Source of the DNA: GCA-2737725 sp033763995
GTDB lineage: Bacteria; Pseudomonadota; Alphaproteobacteria; Rhodospirillales; Rhodospirillaceae
Direction: 5' to 3'
Assembly (NCBI GenBank): GCA_033763995.1
Contig: JANRJL010000110.1
Location: 4,087-68,086, forward strand
Length of the DNA: 64,000 nucleotides
The notes below the pieces were generated by a model that ran no database searches, was not told where the DNA came from, and saw only the letters and a list, made by a program, of their open reading frames with translations. Of the stretch, positions 53,612 through 61,318 are shown piece after piece. Position numbers and translations under genes: made by a program. The stretch's first letter is position 1, and every line of letters begins with the position of its first letter.

Positions 53612-53667
53612 ATAATTCTCGGGCGGGCCGAACCCGCCGCGCGGCGCAACTGCGACGGAGGAATTAT
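53612..53667. repeat. Nested inverted repeat in the same gap
   Basis: Outer ATAATTC (53612-53618) and GAATTAT (53661-53667) enclose GGCGGG (53622-53627) and CCCGCC (53633-53638). Could be part of a structured RNA; no known RNA family recognised. Confidence 0.5.
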
Positions 53668-53677
53668 ATCACGAATC

Positions 53678-53705
53678 AAAAGGGCCCCGCGTTGGGGGCC
53701 CTTTT
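53678..53705. terminator. Bidirectional intrinsic terminator
   Basis: AAAAGGGCCCC (53678-53688) and GGGGCCCTTTT (53695-53705) are a perfect 11-base inverted repeat with a six-base loop, A-rich on the left and T-rich on the right. It can end transcription in both directions and lies 24 bases after the stop of the leftward small gene. Confidence 0.75.
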
Positions 53706-53729
53706 CGCGCCAGCGGATATCCACGGAAT

Positions 53730-53924
53730 TCACATGCGCGAGTCAGAGCTGACCGGCGGCGGCGCGTCGAACTTGCCCTCAGCCACCTCGAGCAGCCAGT
53801 CGCGCATCGCCTTGTGGGGCACGACACGGGTGTCGCAGCGCGCCTCGTCCACGGCGGCTTGCAACGCGGCGCGTTCCGCCGAATCGTCGTCGAGGTCAGG
53901 GAGTGGCCGGGCCGGATGTGTCAT
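53730..53924 (-). CDS. Small acidic protein, possible orphan antitoxin
   Basis: 64 residues from ATG 53924 (THPARPLPDLDDDSAER); an ATG at 53948 adds eight residues. The middle VVPHKAMRDWLLEVAEGKFDAPPP resembles the C-terminal part of RelB/CopG-like antitoxins (VPH-x-W-L then PPP). There is no RelE-type toxin gene on either side. Followed by a strong bidirectional terminator. Identity rests on this one weak resemblance. Confidence 0.5.
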   Translation of the reverse strand: MTHPARPLPDLDDDSAERAALQAAVDEARCDTRVVPHKAMRDWLLEVAEGKFDAPPPVSSDSRM

Positions 53925-53994
53925 CGGATGATTATAGCCGATTACCATGACAATGACAGCGGGCGATCGCCAACCACTCCGGCCCGGCGATGTC

Positions 53995-54801
53995 TCACAC
54001 CACCACCTTGCGATAGAGGTGCCACGTCGCGTGGCCGAGCACGGGGATGGTGAAGGCGAGGCCCGCGAGCAAGGGGATCGCGCCGGCCAGCAGCATCACC
54101 ACCACGATCAGGCCCCACACGCCCATCATCACCGGGTTGGCCATGACGACGCGGATGGAGGTTTGCACCGCCACGCCGATGCCCACCGGCCGGTCGAGCA
54201 GCAGCGGGAACGACACAGCGCCCAGCATCAGGCCCGCCACGGCGAAGAACGCGCCCATGAGATTGCCGAGGATGATCAGCGTCCAGCCGCCCGAGGTGCC
54301 GAACACCAGCTTGGCGAATTCCACCACCGAGTCCGGGCTCTTGGGCACGCTGCGCCACGGGTCGCCCAACGTCATGCCGTAAATCGTCATGGCGCTGGTG
54401 AGCCAGAAGAAATAGAGCGCGATCAGCATCAGGCCCAGCAGCACGATGTCGCCGAAGGAGGGCCCGTGCCAGAAATCGTAACCCTGGAGCCCCGAGTAAT
54501 CGAGCCCGCGCTCGCGGCGCCGGCTCACCTCGCACAGCGCCAAGGTCACGAAGGGGCCGATCAGCACCGCGCCCGACACCGCCGGGAACACCCACGGCAG
54601 GTACTCGTAATTGAACACCACCAGGAAGCCCAAGAGCATCACCATCGTGTAGATGCCGATGACGAAGGGAATGTGGCTGGGCTTGTCGCGGGCGTCCGCG
54701 ATGCCCTTGGTGAGCGCGTCCATGACGTCGTGCAGCGTGAGGGTGCGGATTTGGGGAACGTCGGCCGCCTGACCGGCGGCGAGAGGAGCAGTGGTTGCCA
54801 T
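53995..54801 (-). CDS. DUF2189 integral membrane protein
   Basis: 268 residues from ATG 54801, with AGGAGG ideally placed. About six hydrophobic helices. Family traits: N-terminal TLTLHDVMDALTKGIADAR, PSHIPFVIGIYTMVML-type first helix region, and the C-terminal GHATWHLYRKVV. DUF2189 proteins often sit near oxidase or stress genes, with no known activity. Stands alone here. Confidence 0.85.
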   Translation of the reverse strand: MATTAPLAAGQAADVPQIRTLTLHDVMDALTKGIADARDKPSHIPFVIGIYTMVMLLGFLVVFNYEYLPWVFPAVSGAVLIGPFVTLALCEVSRRRERGLDYSGLQGYDFWHGPSFGDIVLLGLMLIALYFFWLTSAMTIYGMTLGDPWRSVPKSPDSVVEFAKLVFGTSGGWTLIILGNLMGAFFAVAGLMLGAVSFPLLLDRPVGIGVAVQTSIRVVMANPVMMGVWGLIVVVMLLAGAIPLLAGLAFTIPVLGHATWHLYRKVVV

Positions 54802-55099
54802 GCTCGGACCTCCTTGAACTGTTCACGGCAAAACTCGAAGTCTTGGCGCATGTCCCGGGCGGCGAACCGGAAGATCCCTTCGCCTGGACAAGCGCCTGCG
54901 CGTAACAAACAAGAAAACGCAGCAAACGAACGCAAACCAACGGTGCTAAGTAGAAGAGACTATACGCCGAATGCGCGCGGCGGGCCACAGCGGCGAAATC
55001 GGCCCTAACAGGCTCATCGGGCCGTTCTGACGCCGATCAATGGCGTGGGCGCCGATCTCCGCATAGAATGCCGTTGAATTGGAAGGGAGTCATTTTGCC

Positions 55100-55534
55100 A
55101 TGACCGAATTCACCCCCGTCGCGGCGTTGATCGGCGGCCTGCTGATCGGCCTCGCGGCCGTGCTGCTGATGTACCTGAACGGCCGCGTCGCCGGCATCAG
55201 CGGCATCGCGGCCGGACTGCTCAAGTGGCCGCCGGCGCCCGATTGGGCGTGGCGCGCGGCCTTCGTCGCCGGGCTGGTGGCCGCGCCGTTCCTGCTGGCG
55301 GGCGGCGGCTGGGTGCGGCCGCAACTGGACTTTCCGGCGGGCACGCCGATGCTCATCGCCGCGGGCCTGCTGGTCGGTTTCGGCTCGGCCTTCGGCAGCG
55401 GTTGCACCAGCGGCCACGGCGTATGCGGCATCGCGCGGCTGTCGAAGCGCTCGCTGTTGGCGACGGTCGCGTTCATGGCGGCGGGCATCGCCACCGTGTT
55501 TGTCGTCCGTCACGTCATCGGACCGGGAGGCTGA
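55100..55534 (+). CDS. YeeE/YedE family membrane protein, half 1
   Basis: 144 residues from ATG 55100, GGAAGGGAG upstream. Four hydrophobic helices. The family block with cysteines is plain: GFGSAFGSGCTSGHGVCGIA. YeeE/YedE (TsuA-like) proteins are thought to move sulfur compounds such as thiosulfate; the Cys residues are key. The partner half starts four bases after the stop, so the two probably assemble. Confidence 0.88.
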   Translation: MTEFTPVAALIGGLLIGLAAVLLMYLNGRVAGISGIAAGLLKWPPAPDWAWRAAFVAGLVAAPFLLAGGGWVRPQLDFPAGTPMLIAAGLLVGFGSAFGSGCTSGHGVCGIARLSKRSLLATVAFMAAGIATVFVVRHVIGPGG

Positions 55535-55538
55535 CGCC

Positions 55539-55985
55539 ATGCCCCACGTCGTTGCCGCATTCGTCTGCGGGTTGCTGTTCGGCGGCGGCCTCGCCGTCTC
55601 CGACATGGTCAATCCCGCCAAGGTCCTGAACTTTCTCGATGTCGCCGGCGCCTGGGACGCGAGCCTGGTGTTCGTCATGGGTGGCGCGGTCGCGGTGACG
55701 GCGATCGGCTACCGCCTGGTGTTCGGCCGCGACCGGCCGGTGCTGGCCGACAGCTTCAGCCTGCCGACCGCGCGCGACGTGGATGCGCGGCTGCTGGCGG
55801 GCGCGGCGGTGTTCGGCGTGGGTTGGGGGCTCGCAGGGCTCTGCCCGGGCCCGGCGCTCGCGGGCCTGACCTACGCGCGGCCGGAGACGCTCATCTTCCT
55901 CGCGGCGATGGCTGTCGGCTTGATCGCCGGACGCCTGGCGGCGGACGCCACCCAGCCCACGGCACCGACGCAGCAAGGCGTTTGA
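55539..55985 (+). CDS. YeeE/YedE family membrane protein, half 2 (DUF6691-like)
   Basis: 148 residues from ATG 55539, GGGAGG upstream. Helical membrane protein starting VVAAFVCGLLFGGGLAVSDM, with the late conserved VFGVGWGLAGLCPGPALAGL holding one Cys. In other bacteria such pairs (PmpA/PmpB-type) lie next to sulfur-transfer or metallo-beta-lactamase-fold persulfide dioxygenase genes. No such gene is adjacent here. Convergent with the MDR oxidoreductase, eight bases apart. Confidence 0.87.
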   Translation: MPHVVAAFVCGLLFGGGLAVSDMVNPAKVLNFLDVAGAWDASLVFVMGGAVAVTAIGYRLVFGRDRPVLADSFSLPTARDVDARLLAGAAVFGVGWGLAGLCPGPALAGLTYARPETLIFLAAMAVGLIAGRLAADATQPTAPTQQGV

Positions 55986-55993
55986 CTCTTTGC

Positions 55994-57148
55994 CTAAGAG
56001 ATTCGGATCACGATCTTGCCCACCTTGTCGCCGCTTTCCATGTAGGCCACGGCGTCCATCACCTGCTCGAAGGGGAACACGCGGTCGATGACCGGCTTGA
56101 CCTTGTTGCGCGCCATGGCCGTGAGCAAATCCTCGTACATGCGCCGGCTGCCCACGACGATGCCCTTGATGGTCAAATCCTTGATGATGAGGTTGGGCAG
56201 GCGGTTGAGGCCGGGCGTTTGCGCGACCGTGCGGTCGCGGTTGACCGGATTGGCGCCGATGTACATGACGCGGCCGCCCGAGGCGCAGGCGAGCAGGCAT
56301 TGCTCCATCTCGCCGATGCCCACGGTGTTGAGCACGATGTCGGCCCCGCGCCCGCCGGTTTTGTCGAGCACCGCCTGGCTCCAGTTGGGCGTGGCGCGGT
56401 AGTTGATGACGTCGTCGGCGCCGAGTGCCGTCATGCGTTTCAGCTTGTCGTCGCTGGAGGATGTGATCATGGCGCGGGCGCCCAGCATCTTGGCCCATTG
56501 CAAGCCGAAAACGGAGACGCCGCCGGTGCCGAGTGTCACGACCGTGTCGCTGGCCTTGGCGCGGCCCGCCTCGACGACCGCGTTCCAGGCCGTGAGCCCG
56601 GCGCTTTGCAGGGTGCTGGCCTCCTCATACGAAATGCTCTCGGGAATTTTCACCAGCGCGTCGGCGGGCATCAGCGCCTGCTCGGCCAAGAAACCATCCC
56701 GATTCAGCGAGTAGTCCTCCTGGGTCATGGACTGATCCCAATGGCCGTCGAGCCAGCGCCAATAGTGCGTCATGGTGACGCGGTCGCCGGGCTTGACCCG
56801 CGTGACGCCGGGGCCCACGGCCAGCACGTCGCCGGCGTTGTCCATCAAGGGCACGCGCGTGGGCGCAATGGCGCTGGTGGGCGCATTGGCGAACATGATC
56901 GACAGATCGCGCGCATTGAGCCCCGTGGCACGGATGCGCACCACCGCCTCGCCGTGGCCGGGCACGGGCGCGTCGCGTTCCACCAGCCGCAAGCCCTTGG
57001 CGCGCGAGCGCTCGCCCACTTCATAGACACGAATTTTCGCCATGGTCGATGATCCCCTCTCTTGAGCGTTGGCAGCCGTCGCCAGCGCGGCCCCAGCCGC
57101 GCCGGTGGCCATCGCCGCGCGGCGCGTGACGGATGATATCTCGGACAT
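55994..57148 (-). CDS. MDR-family NAD(P)-dependent oxidoreductase with a Tat-like leader
   Basis: 384 residues if it starts at ATG 57148. That N-terminus, VTRRAAMATGAAGAALATAANA, reads as a twin-arginine signal. The core begins at a second in-frame ATG (57043; KIRVYEVGERS), preceded by GAGGGG. Core: GroES-like domain (LNARDLSIMFANAP) and Rossmann fold (VVTLGTGGVSVFGLQWAKMLGA), quinone-reductase/zinc-free MDR type with no structural-zinc Cys cluster. Such enzymes normally act in the cytosol with NADPH. Either export or a wrong start explains the leader. The DsbA-like gene lies eight bases upstream on the same strand. Confidence 0.8.
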   Translation of the reverse strand: MSEISSVTRRAAMATGAAGAALATAANAQERGSSTMAKIRVYEVGERSRAKGLRLVERDAPVPGHGEAVVRIRATGLNARDLSIMFANAPTSAIAPTRVPLMDNAGDVLAVGPGVTRVKPGDRVTMTHYWRWLDGHWDQSMTQEDYSLNRDGFLAEQALMPADALVKIPESISYEEASTLQSAGLTAWNAVVEAGRAKASDTVVTLGTGGVSVFGLQWAKMLGARAMITSSSDDKLKRMTALGADDVINYRATPNWSQAVLDKTGGRGADIVLNTVGIGEMEQCLLACASGGRVMYIGANPVNRDRTVAQTPGLNRLPNLIIKDLTIKGIVVGSRRMYEDLLTAMARNKVKPVIDRVFPFEQVMDAVAYMESGDKVGKIVIRIS

Positions 57149-57156
57149 TTGTGTCG

Positions 57157-57873
57157 TTACGGCGCTTGGGCCTTGCGGGCCCGCGCCTGGGCCACTTCGT
57201 CGGCGAAATTGATCTTGGCCGTCTCGGTCTTGTTGCTGAGGCCCGAGAGCACCTTGTCCTCGACGATGTAGCCCGGCACCACGGAAATCTTGAGCGCGCG
57301 GGCGAGGTTCATGTTGGCGAGCAGCTGATCGGCGATCTCGGGCGCGGTCATGTCGGCCTTGAGGCGCGCCACGTCGAGGCCCGCGCTTTCGGCAAGCGTG
57401 AAGATGATGCCGTCATCCAGCTTACCGCGATAGGCCATCATGGCGTTATGGAGCGCCTCGTGCTTGCCCTGGCGCACGGAGGCCAGCGCCGCCTTGGCCG
57501 CGACGATGGACGCGGGTCCCAGGATGGGAAAATCCTTGGTGACGAAGCGCACCTTGGGGTCGTCCTTCAGCAACTGCAAGATGCGCGGCTCGTTGGCCTT
57601 GCAGAAGGGGCACTGGTAATCGAAGAAGGTGACGATGGTGATGTCGCCATTCGCGTTGCCCAACACCGGCGTGCCGGGATGGCGCAGGATATCGGCCGCG
57701 CGCGCCTTGGCGGTTTTGCCGGCGGCGGCGAAGGCATCGGCCTCCAGCTTGGCGGCGTAGGCCTGGATCGCCTTTTCGACTTCGCTCGGCGCGGGCGTGT
57801 CGGCGGCGATTGTGATGCCAACGCTGCTGAACAAAATTGCCAATACTACGGTCATCAAGCGTAATGCAGTCAT
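57157..57873 (-). CDS. DsbA-family thiol-disulfide protein (periplasmic)
   Basis: 238 residues from ATG 57873 with GGGGAGGA before it. Signal peptide MTALRLMTVVLAILFSSVG. Thioredoxin-fold with active site CPFC at residues 88-91 (FFDYQCPFCKAN) and cis-Pro region ISVVPGYIVED, where Val replaces the usual Thr before Pro. Helical insertion in the middle, like DsbA/Com1 (BdbD-type) proteins. It oxidises or isomerises periplasmic thiols. The MDR gene is downstream on the same strand. Confidence 0.88.
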   Translation of the reverse strand: MTALRLMTVVLAILFSSVGITIAADTPAPSEVEKAIQAYAAKLEADAFAAAGKTAKARAADILRHPGTPVLGNANGDITIVTFFDYQCPFCKANEPRILQLLKDDPKVRFVTKDFPILGPASIVAAKAALASVRQGKHEALHNAMMAYRGKLDDGIIFTLAESAGLDVARLKADMTAPEIADQLLANMNLARALKISVVPGYIVEDKVLSGLSNKTETAKINFADEVAQARARKAQAP

Positions 57874-57937
57874 GGAGTCCTCCCCTTTCTGCGCGCGATA
57901 TTTTTGGGTGGCCGACGTACCGAGCAGAACACAGAAT
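57874..57937 (-). promoter_or_regulatory. Leader and probable promoter region of the DsbA-like gene
   Basis: The short region between the DsbA-like ATG and the palindromic repeat. It holds the ribosome site (GGGGAGGA, minus strand) and an AT-richer part (AAAAATATC). No clear -10/-35 pair could be fixed. The rest of the 302-base gap to 58175 is the repeat and a plain AT-richer tail. Confidence 0.3.
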
Positions 57938-58062
57938 GTCATCCTGGGGCCCCCGGGTTCGCGCGAAGCGCGACCCGAGGACAAGCTTGTCCCCAGGATC
58001 CAGGGCTACAACCTCGATCGGCGCGGTGACTCCTGGATCCTGGGAATAAATCCCAGGATGAC
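57938..58062. repeat. Dispersed palindromic repeat, copy 2 (GTCATCCTGGG arms)
   Basis: 125 bases with a perfect 11-base end repeat (GTCATCCTGGG 57938-57948 and CCCAGGATGAC 58052-58062). It keeps the internal ACAACCTCGATC and TGACTCCTGG strings of the copy at 14561. Its arms differ from copy 1 but still match. An extra GC-rich hairpin (GGGTTCGCGCG/CGCGACCCG) is inserted in the left half. Confidence 0.8.
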
Positions 58063-58175
58063 ACCTGAGTTGCGGATACTCTTGCGATACCCTGCTTTAT
58101 CGAGACAGCAATCTTAGCGTCAAAACATGCGGCCGGTCGCAGGATTAAACTTGGCCTCAAGCCTTCGTGAACGGC

Positions 58176-59390
58176 TTACCCCGCCTTGCGCCCGCCGAAA
58201 ATGAACCAGCCGCCGCGGCCGTGGGGCGGCGACGGTATCTCGCCCTTCAGGAACTTCTCGTAGTTCTCGGGCGCGACGCTGGCCGGCACCGGCACTTCCA
58301 GCTCGAAGGTGCCCGCACGCGGGAACCCGGCCGCCACCGCGAGCTGGGTGGGGTCCTGGGCGCGGTAGTGGGCATAGTGCGGCTCGTTGTTGTAGCGGCT
58401 GTCCCAGTTGAAGCTGAAATCCAGCAGCGGGTCGCACATCTTGCTGGGCGGCAGTTCCATGTGCGCCATGATGCCGCCGGGGCTGAGCAAGCGGTAACAC
58501 TCGGCCAGCACGCGCTTGGTGGCGGGCACCGAAATCTCGTGCAGGAAGAAACTCGAGACAATCAGGTCGAAGTGGCCGTCGGGGTAGTCGATGGACTCGG
58601 CGTTCTGCTGGCTGAAGTGAATCGCCACCCCTTTGTGCGCGGCCTGGACGTGGCCGTAGCGCAAACTGGGTGCGGCGATGTCGAGGCCGTGCAGTTCGAC
58701 GCCCGGAAAAAGATCGCGGTAGCCGTAGAGCTGCTTGCCTTCCTGGGTGGCGAGATCGAGCATGCGTTTGGGCTTGAAATCGGGGAACTTGCGCGCGAGC
58801 CACGTGCCCACCGACGTACCGACGCTGCCGAAATCGCGGTGGATGCTCGTCGGCGGTCCGGAGATGCGCCGGCCTTGAAAGAGCAGCGCCTGGGACACAT
58901 CGCCCTCGCCCGCGTGCTCGGACCAATAGCCGCCCGGCGTCAGGTGCGCGTCCATGCCGACGAGATACTGCGGATAGGCCATGCGCGGATTGAGCCTGAG
59001 CGTGCCACCGGCACGGCTGGTGGCCGGGACCTTGGCCGCGGCAGCGTTCAATTGCGGGATGACGCGCTCGACGACGGGCTGCACCGCGTGGGGCCCCATC
59101 TCCTGGGCGTTGTAGCGCAGTGAACTATAGGTGCGGAAAAACGTGTTGCCCTTGATGGCGTGGAAAATTTCCTTGGCCGTGCGGGCCGGGCGCTGCTTGG
59201 CCTTGATGAAATTCGGTTCGACCGCCGCCGTGTATTCGTCGCGCACCTGGTAGCGCAGGTTCATCATGGCGTGGTTGAGCAACGCCACGACATAGCGAGT
59301 GCGCGCGACCTCGTCGTGGGTCGGCTTGAAAAAAGCGTCGAGGTCGGGCGTGTCGCCGGTCTCGAGAGGATGGAGCGGGGCTTCGGGCAT
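58176..59390 (-). CDS. Class I SAM-dependent methyltransferase with helical N-terminal domain
   Basis: 404 residues from ATG 59390. Residues 1-190 are a helical domain without known motif (HDEVARTRYVVALLNHAMM). Methyltransferase core follows: motif I is degenerate (RMLDLATQEGKQLYGY), then LHGLDIAAPSLRYG, FDLIVSSFFLHEI and LLSPGGIMAHMELPPS. C-terminal KGEIPSPPHGRGGWFIFGG. Substrate unknown. The N-terminal part is unusual for Methyltransf_11 proteins. Divergent from the toxin-antitoxin pair. Confidence 0.72.
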   Translation of the reverse strand: MPEAPLHPLETGDTPDLDAFFKPTHDEVARTRYVVALLNHAMMNLRYQVRDEYTAAVEPNFIKAKQRPARTAKEIFHAIKGNTFFRTYSSLRYNAQEMGPHAVQPVVERVIPQLNAAAAKVPATSRAGGTLRLNPRMAYPQYLVGMDAHLTPGGYWSEHAGEGDVSQALLFQGRRISGPPTSIHRDFGSVGTSVGTWLARKFPDFKPKRMLDLATQEGKQLYGYRDLFPGVELHGLDIAAPSLRYGHVQAAHKGVAIHFSQQNAESIDYPDGHFDLIVSSFFLHEISVPATKRVLAECYRLLSPGGIMAHMELPPSKMCDPLLDFSFNWDSRYNNEPHYAHYRAQDPTQLAVAAGFPRAGTFELEVPVPASVAPENYEKFLKGEIPSPPHGRGGWFIFGGRKAG

Positions 59391-59511
59391 GTTGATCCGT
59401 TACTCGTGCCGATAGTGGTTAATTGGGTCCGCGGCCGGCAAAAAACAACGAATTTTAACGAGGATAACCATAGTGAGAGCACGGCGGCATTCCCAGCAAC
59501 CGATATTAAGC

Positions 59512-59517
59512 TATAAT
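59512..59517 (+). promoter_or_regulatory. Probable -10 box of the toxin-antitoxin pair
   Basis: TATAAT in an AT-rich spot, 25 bases before the antitoxin ATG. The position 17 bases upstream reads ATTCCC, a poor -35, so an activator or extended -10 may be needed. Confidence 0.4.
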
Positions 59518-59542
59518 TGCGACGTGATCTGAGGTTCAACCC

Positions 59543-59770
59543 ATGAAGTACCGGCGCATTACCACCCATCCCGGCCAGATGAACGGCATGCCCTGCATCC
59601 GCGGGCTGCGGATTCCGGTGGCGAGCGTGGTCGGCATGGTCGCCGACGGCATGACGCATGAGGCCATTCTGGCGGCCTATCCCGACCTGCAAGCCGACGA
59701 CATTCGCGAGGCCCTCAGCTTCGCCGCCGAGGCGGTGCGTGAGCGGGAATTGCCGCTCGCCGCGCGTTGA
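59543..59770 (+). CDS. DUF433 antitoxin (VapB45-like)
   Basis: 75 residues from ATG 59543, with GAGG upstream. DUF433 pattern: RITTHPGQMNGMPCIRGLRIPVASVV, then MTHEAILAAYPDLQADDIREAL, a winged helix that binds DNA and blocks the toxin. Overlaps the toxin start by four bases (TTGA), so the pair is translationally coupled and likely self-repressed at its promoter. Confidence 0.88.
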   Translation: MKYRRITTHPGQMNGMPCIRGLRIPVASVVGMVADGMTHEAILAAYPDLQADDIREALSFAAEAVRERELPLAAR

Positions 59771-60156
59771 GGTTTCTGGTCGATAACGCTCTTTCGCCAA
59801 GGCTTTCGGACCTGCTGAAAGCGGCGGGCCATGACGCCGTCCATGTCCGCGCGTACGGTTTGCAAAACGCGGACGATGGCACAGTTTTCGACCGCGCCAT
59901 CGCCGAAAAACGAATCATCATCTCGGCGGATACCGACTTTGGCGCCTTGCTGTCTTTGCGCGAACAGCGTGAGCCATCCCTGATCTTGTTCCGTCGGGGC
60001 GTGGGCCGTCGGCCGGAGGCTCAGGCGGATCTGTTGCTCGACAACCTTCCGGCGATTGGAGACGGCTTAAAGGACGGAAGCGTCGTCGTGTTCGAGGACG
60101 CTCGCATTCGTATTCGCCGACTTCCGATCGGCGGCGGCGAAGATCCTGCGCCTTAA
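59767..60156 (+). CDS. DUF5615 PIN-like toxin (VapC45-like)
   Basis: 129 residues from TTG 59767. PIN-like fold: first acidic residue in RFLVDNALSPRLSDLL, then HVRAYGLQNADDGTVFDRA and IISADTDFGALL, matching the Mut7-C/DUF5615 group. It probably cuts RNA when free of antitoxin. Its end overlaps the msrP stop by four bases on the other strand. Confidence 0.87.
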   Translation: MRFLVDNALSPRLSDLLKAAGHDAVHVRAYGLQNADDGTVFDRAIAEKRIIISADTDFGALLSLREQREPSLILFRRGVGRRPEAQADLLLDNLPAIGDGLKDGSVVVFEDARIRIRRLPIGGGEDPAP

Positions 60157-61127
60157 AAGTTCCGCTTCAGGTCCATGCCCGCGTAAAGGCCGGCGACTTC
60201 TTCCTCGTAGCCGTTGAACATCAGGGTATCCCGGCGCAGGAAGTCGCCGATGCGCCGCTCGCTGGCCTGGCTCCAGCGCGGATGGTCCACGTCCGGGTTG
60301 ACGTTGGCGTAAAAACCGTACTCGTTGGGCGTGACCACGGCCCAGGTGTTCTTGGGCTGCTTTTCGACGAAACTGATGCGCACGATGGATTTGACGTTCT
60401 TGAAGCCGTATTTCCACGGCGTCATGAGCCGCAAGGGCGCGCCGTTCTGGTTGGGCAGCACTTCGCCGTACATGCCCACGGCCAAAATCGACAGCGGATG
60501 CATGGCCTCGTCCAGGCGCAGGCCCTCGACGTAGGGCCACGGCAGGATGAAGCGCGATTTCTGGCCGGGCATTTCCTCGGGGCGCACGATGGTCTCGAAC
60601 TGGATGTACTTGGCATCGCCCAGGGGCTCGGCGCGCTTGACGACATCGGCGAGTGCCACGCCGATCCACGGGATCACCATGGACCACGCCTCGACGCAGC
60701 GCAGCCGGTAGATGCGTTCTTCCAGTTGGAGGGGTTTCAGAAAGTCGTCGAGGTCGAAGGTGCCGGAGTTCTTGCACAGCCCATCGACCGTCACGCTCCA
60801 CGGACGCGGCTTGAAGGCGCCGGAATTCTCGGCGGGGTCTTCCTTGCCGGTGCCGAATTCGTAGAAATTGTTGTAGCTGGCCGCGGCTTCGTAGGACGTG
60901 ACGGGGTCCTTGTCGCCCAGCTTGCGGTAGCCCTCGGTCACGTTGGTCAAGGCTTGGTTGACCCCCGGCGCCGGATGCAGGGCCGCATGCGCCTCGGGCA
61001 CACTTAAAGCAATCGAGCCCGCAGCCAGCCCGGTGGCGGCGATGAGTTCGCGCCGGTTGAGATAGGCCGATTGTGGCGTGATCTCGGAGGAGCGCGGATC
61101 GGATGCTTTGGCGATGCGGATGAGCAT
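60153..61127 (-). CDS. msrP: MsrP, molybdenum catalytic subunit of periplasmic methionine sulfoxide reductase
   Basis: 324 residues from ATG 61127. Twin-arginine signal NRRELIAATGLAAGSIAL, cut after EAHA. Sulfite-oxidase fold with the molybdopterin-binding Cys at 144 (YRLRCVEAWSMVIPW), then GVALADVVKRAEP and RLMTPWKYGFKNVKSI. It reduces methionine sulfoxide in envelope proteins, with electrons from MsrQ. msrQ is usually the next gene; here it lies about 9.3 kb to the left (50166-50819), on the same strand. Confidence 0.92.
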   Translation of the reverse strand: MLIRIAKASDPRSSEITPQSAYLNRRELIAATGLAAGSIALSVPEAHAALHPAPGVNQALTNVTEGYRKLGDKDPVTSYEAAASYNNFYEFGTGKEDPAENSGAFKPRPWSVTVDGLCKNSGTFDLDDFLKPLQLEERIYRLRCVEAWSMVIPWIGVALADVVKRAEPLGDAKYIQFETIVRPEEMPGQKSRFILPWPYVEGLRLDEAMHPLSILAVGMYGEVLPNQNGAPLRLMTPWKYGFKNVKSIVRISFVEKQPKNTWAVVTPNEYGFYANVNPDVDHPRWSQASERRIGDFLRRDTLMFNGYEEEVAGLYAGMDLKRNF

Positions 61128-61318
61128 GGCGGGGCCTTGAGTTCAGGTTTCAGCCTCACTCTATACTACGCTCAAAGCACCCAGCGCGATCACATCCGCT
61201 TTAGTTGGAGCAATCAAGCTGAACCGTGCGATCTCGGGAACTCTTTACATTTGGTCGCATTTTCACCGATTTGTTCCCTGGGCCAACCGGGCCCCACTTG
61301 TCGGGAAAATGCTCTCAA

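Noticed and set aside
59543..60156. The toxin-antitoxin pair as a genomic-island border
   Set aside because: No integrase, attachment repeats or tRNA is near; it is reported only as a toxin-antitoxin pair.
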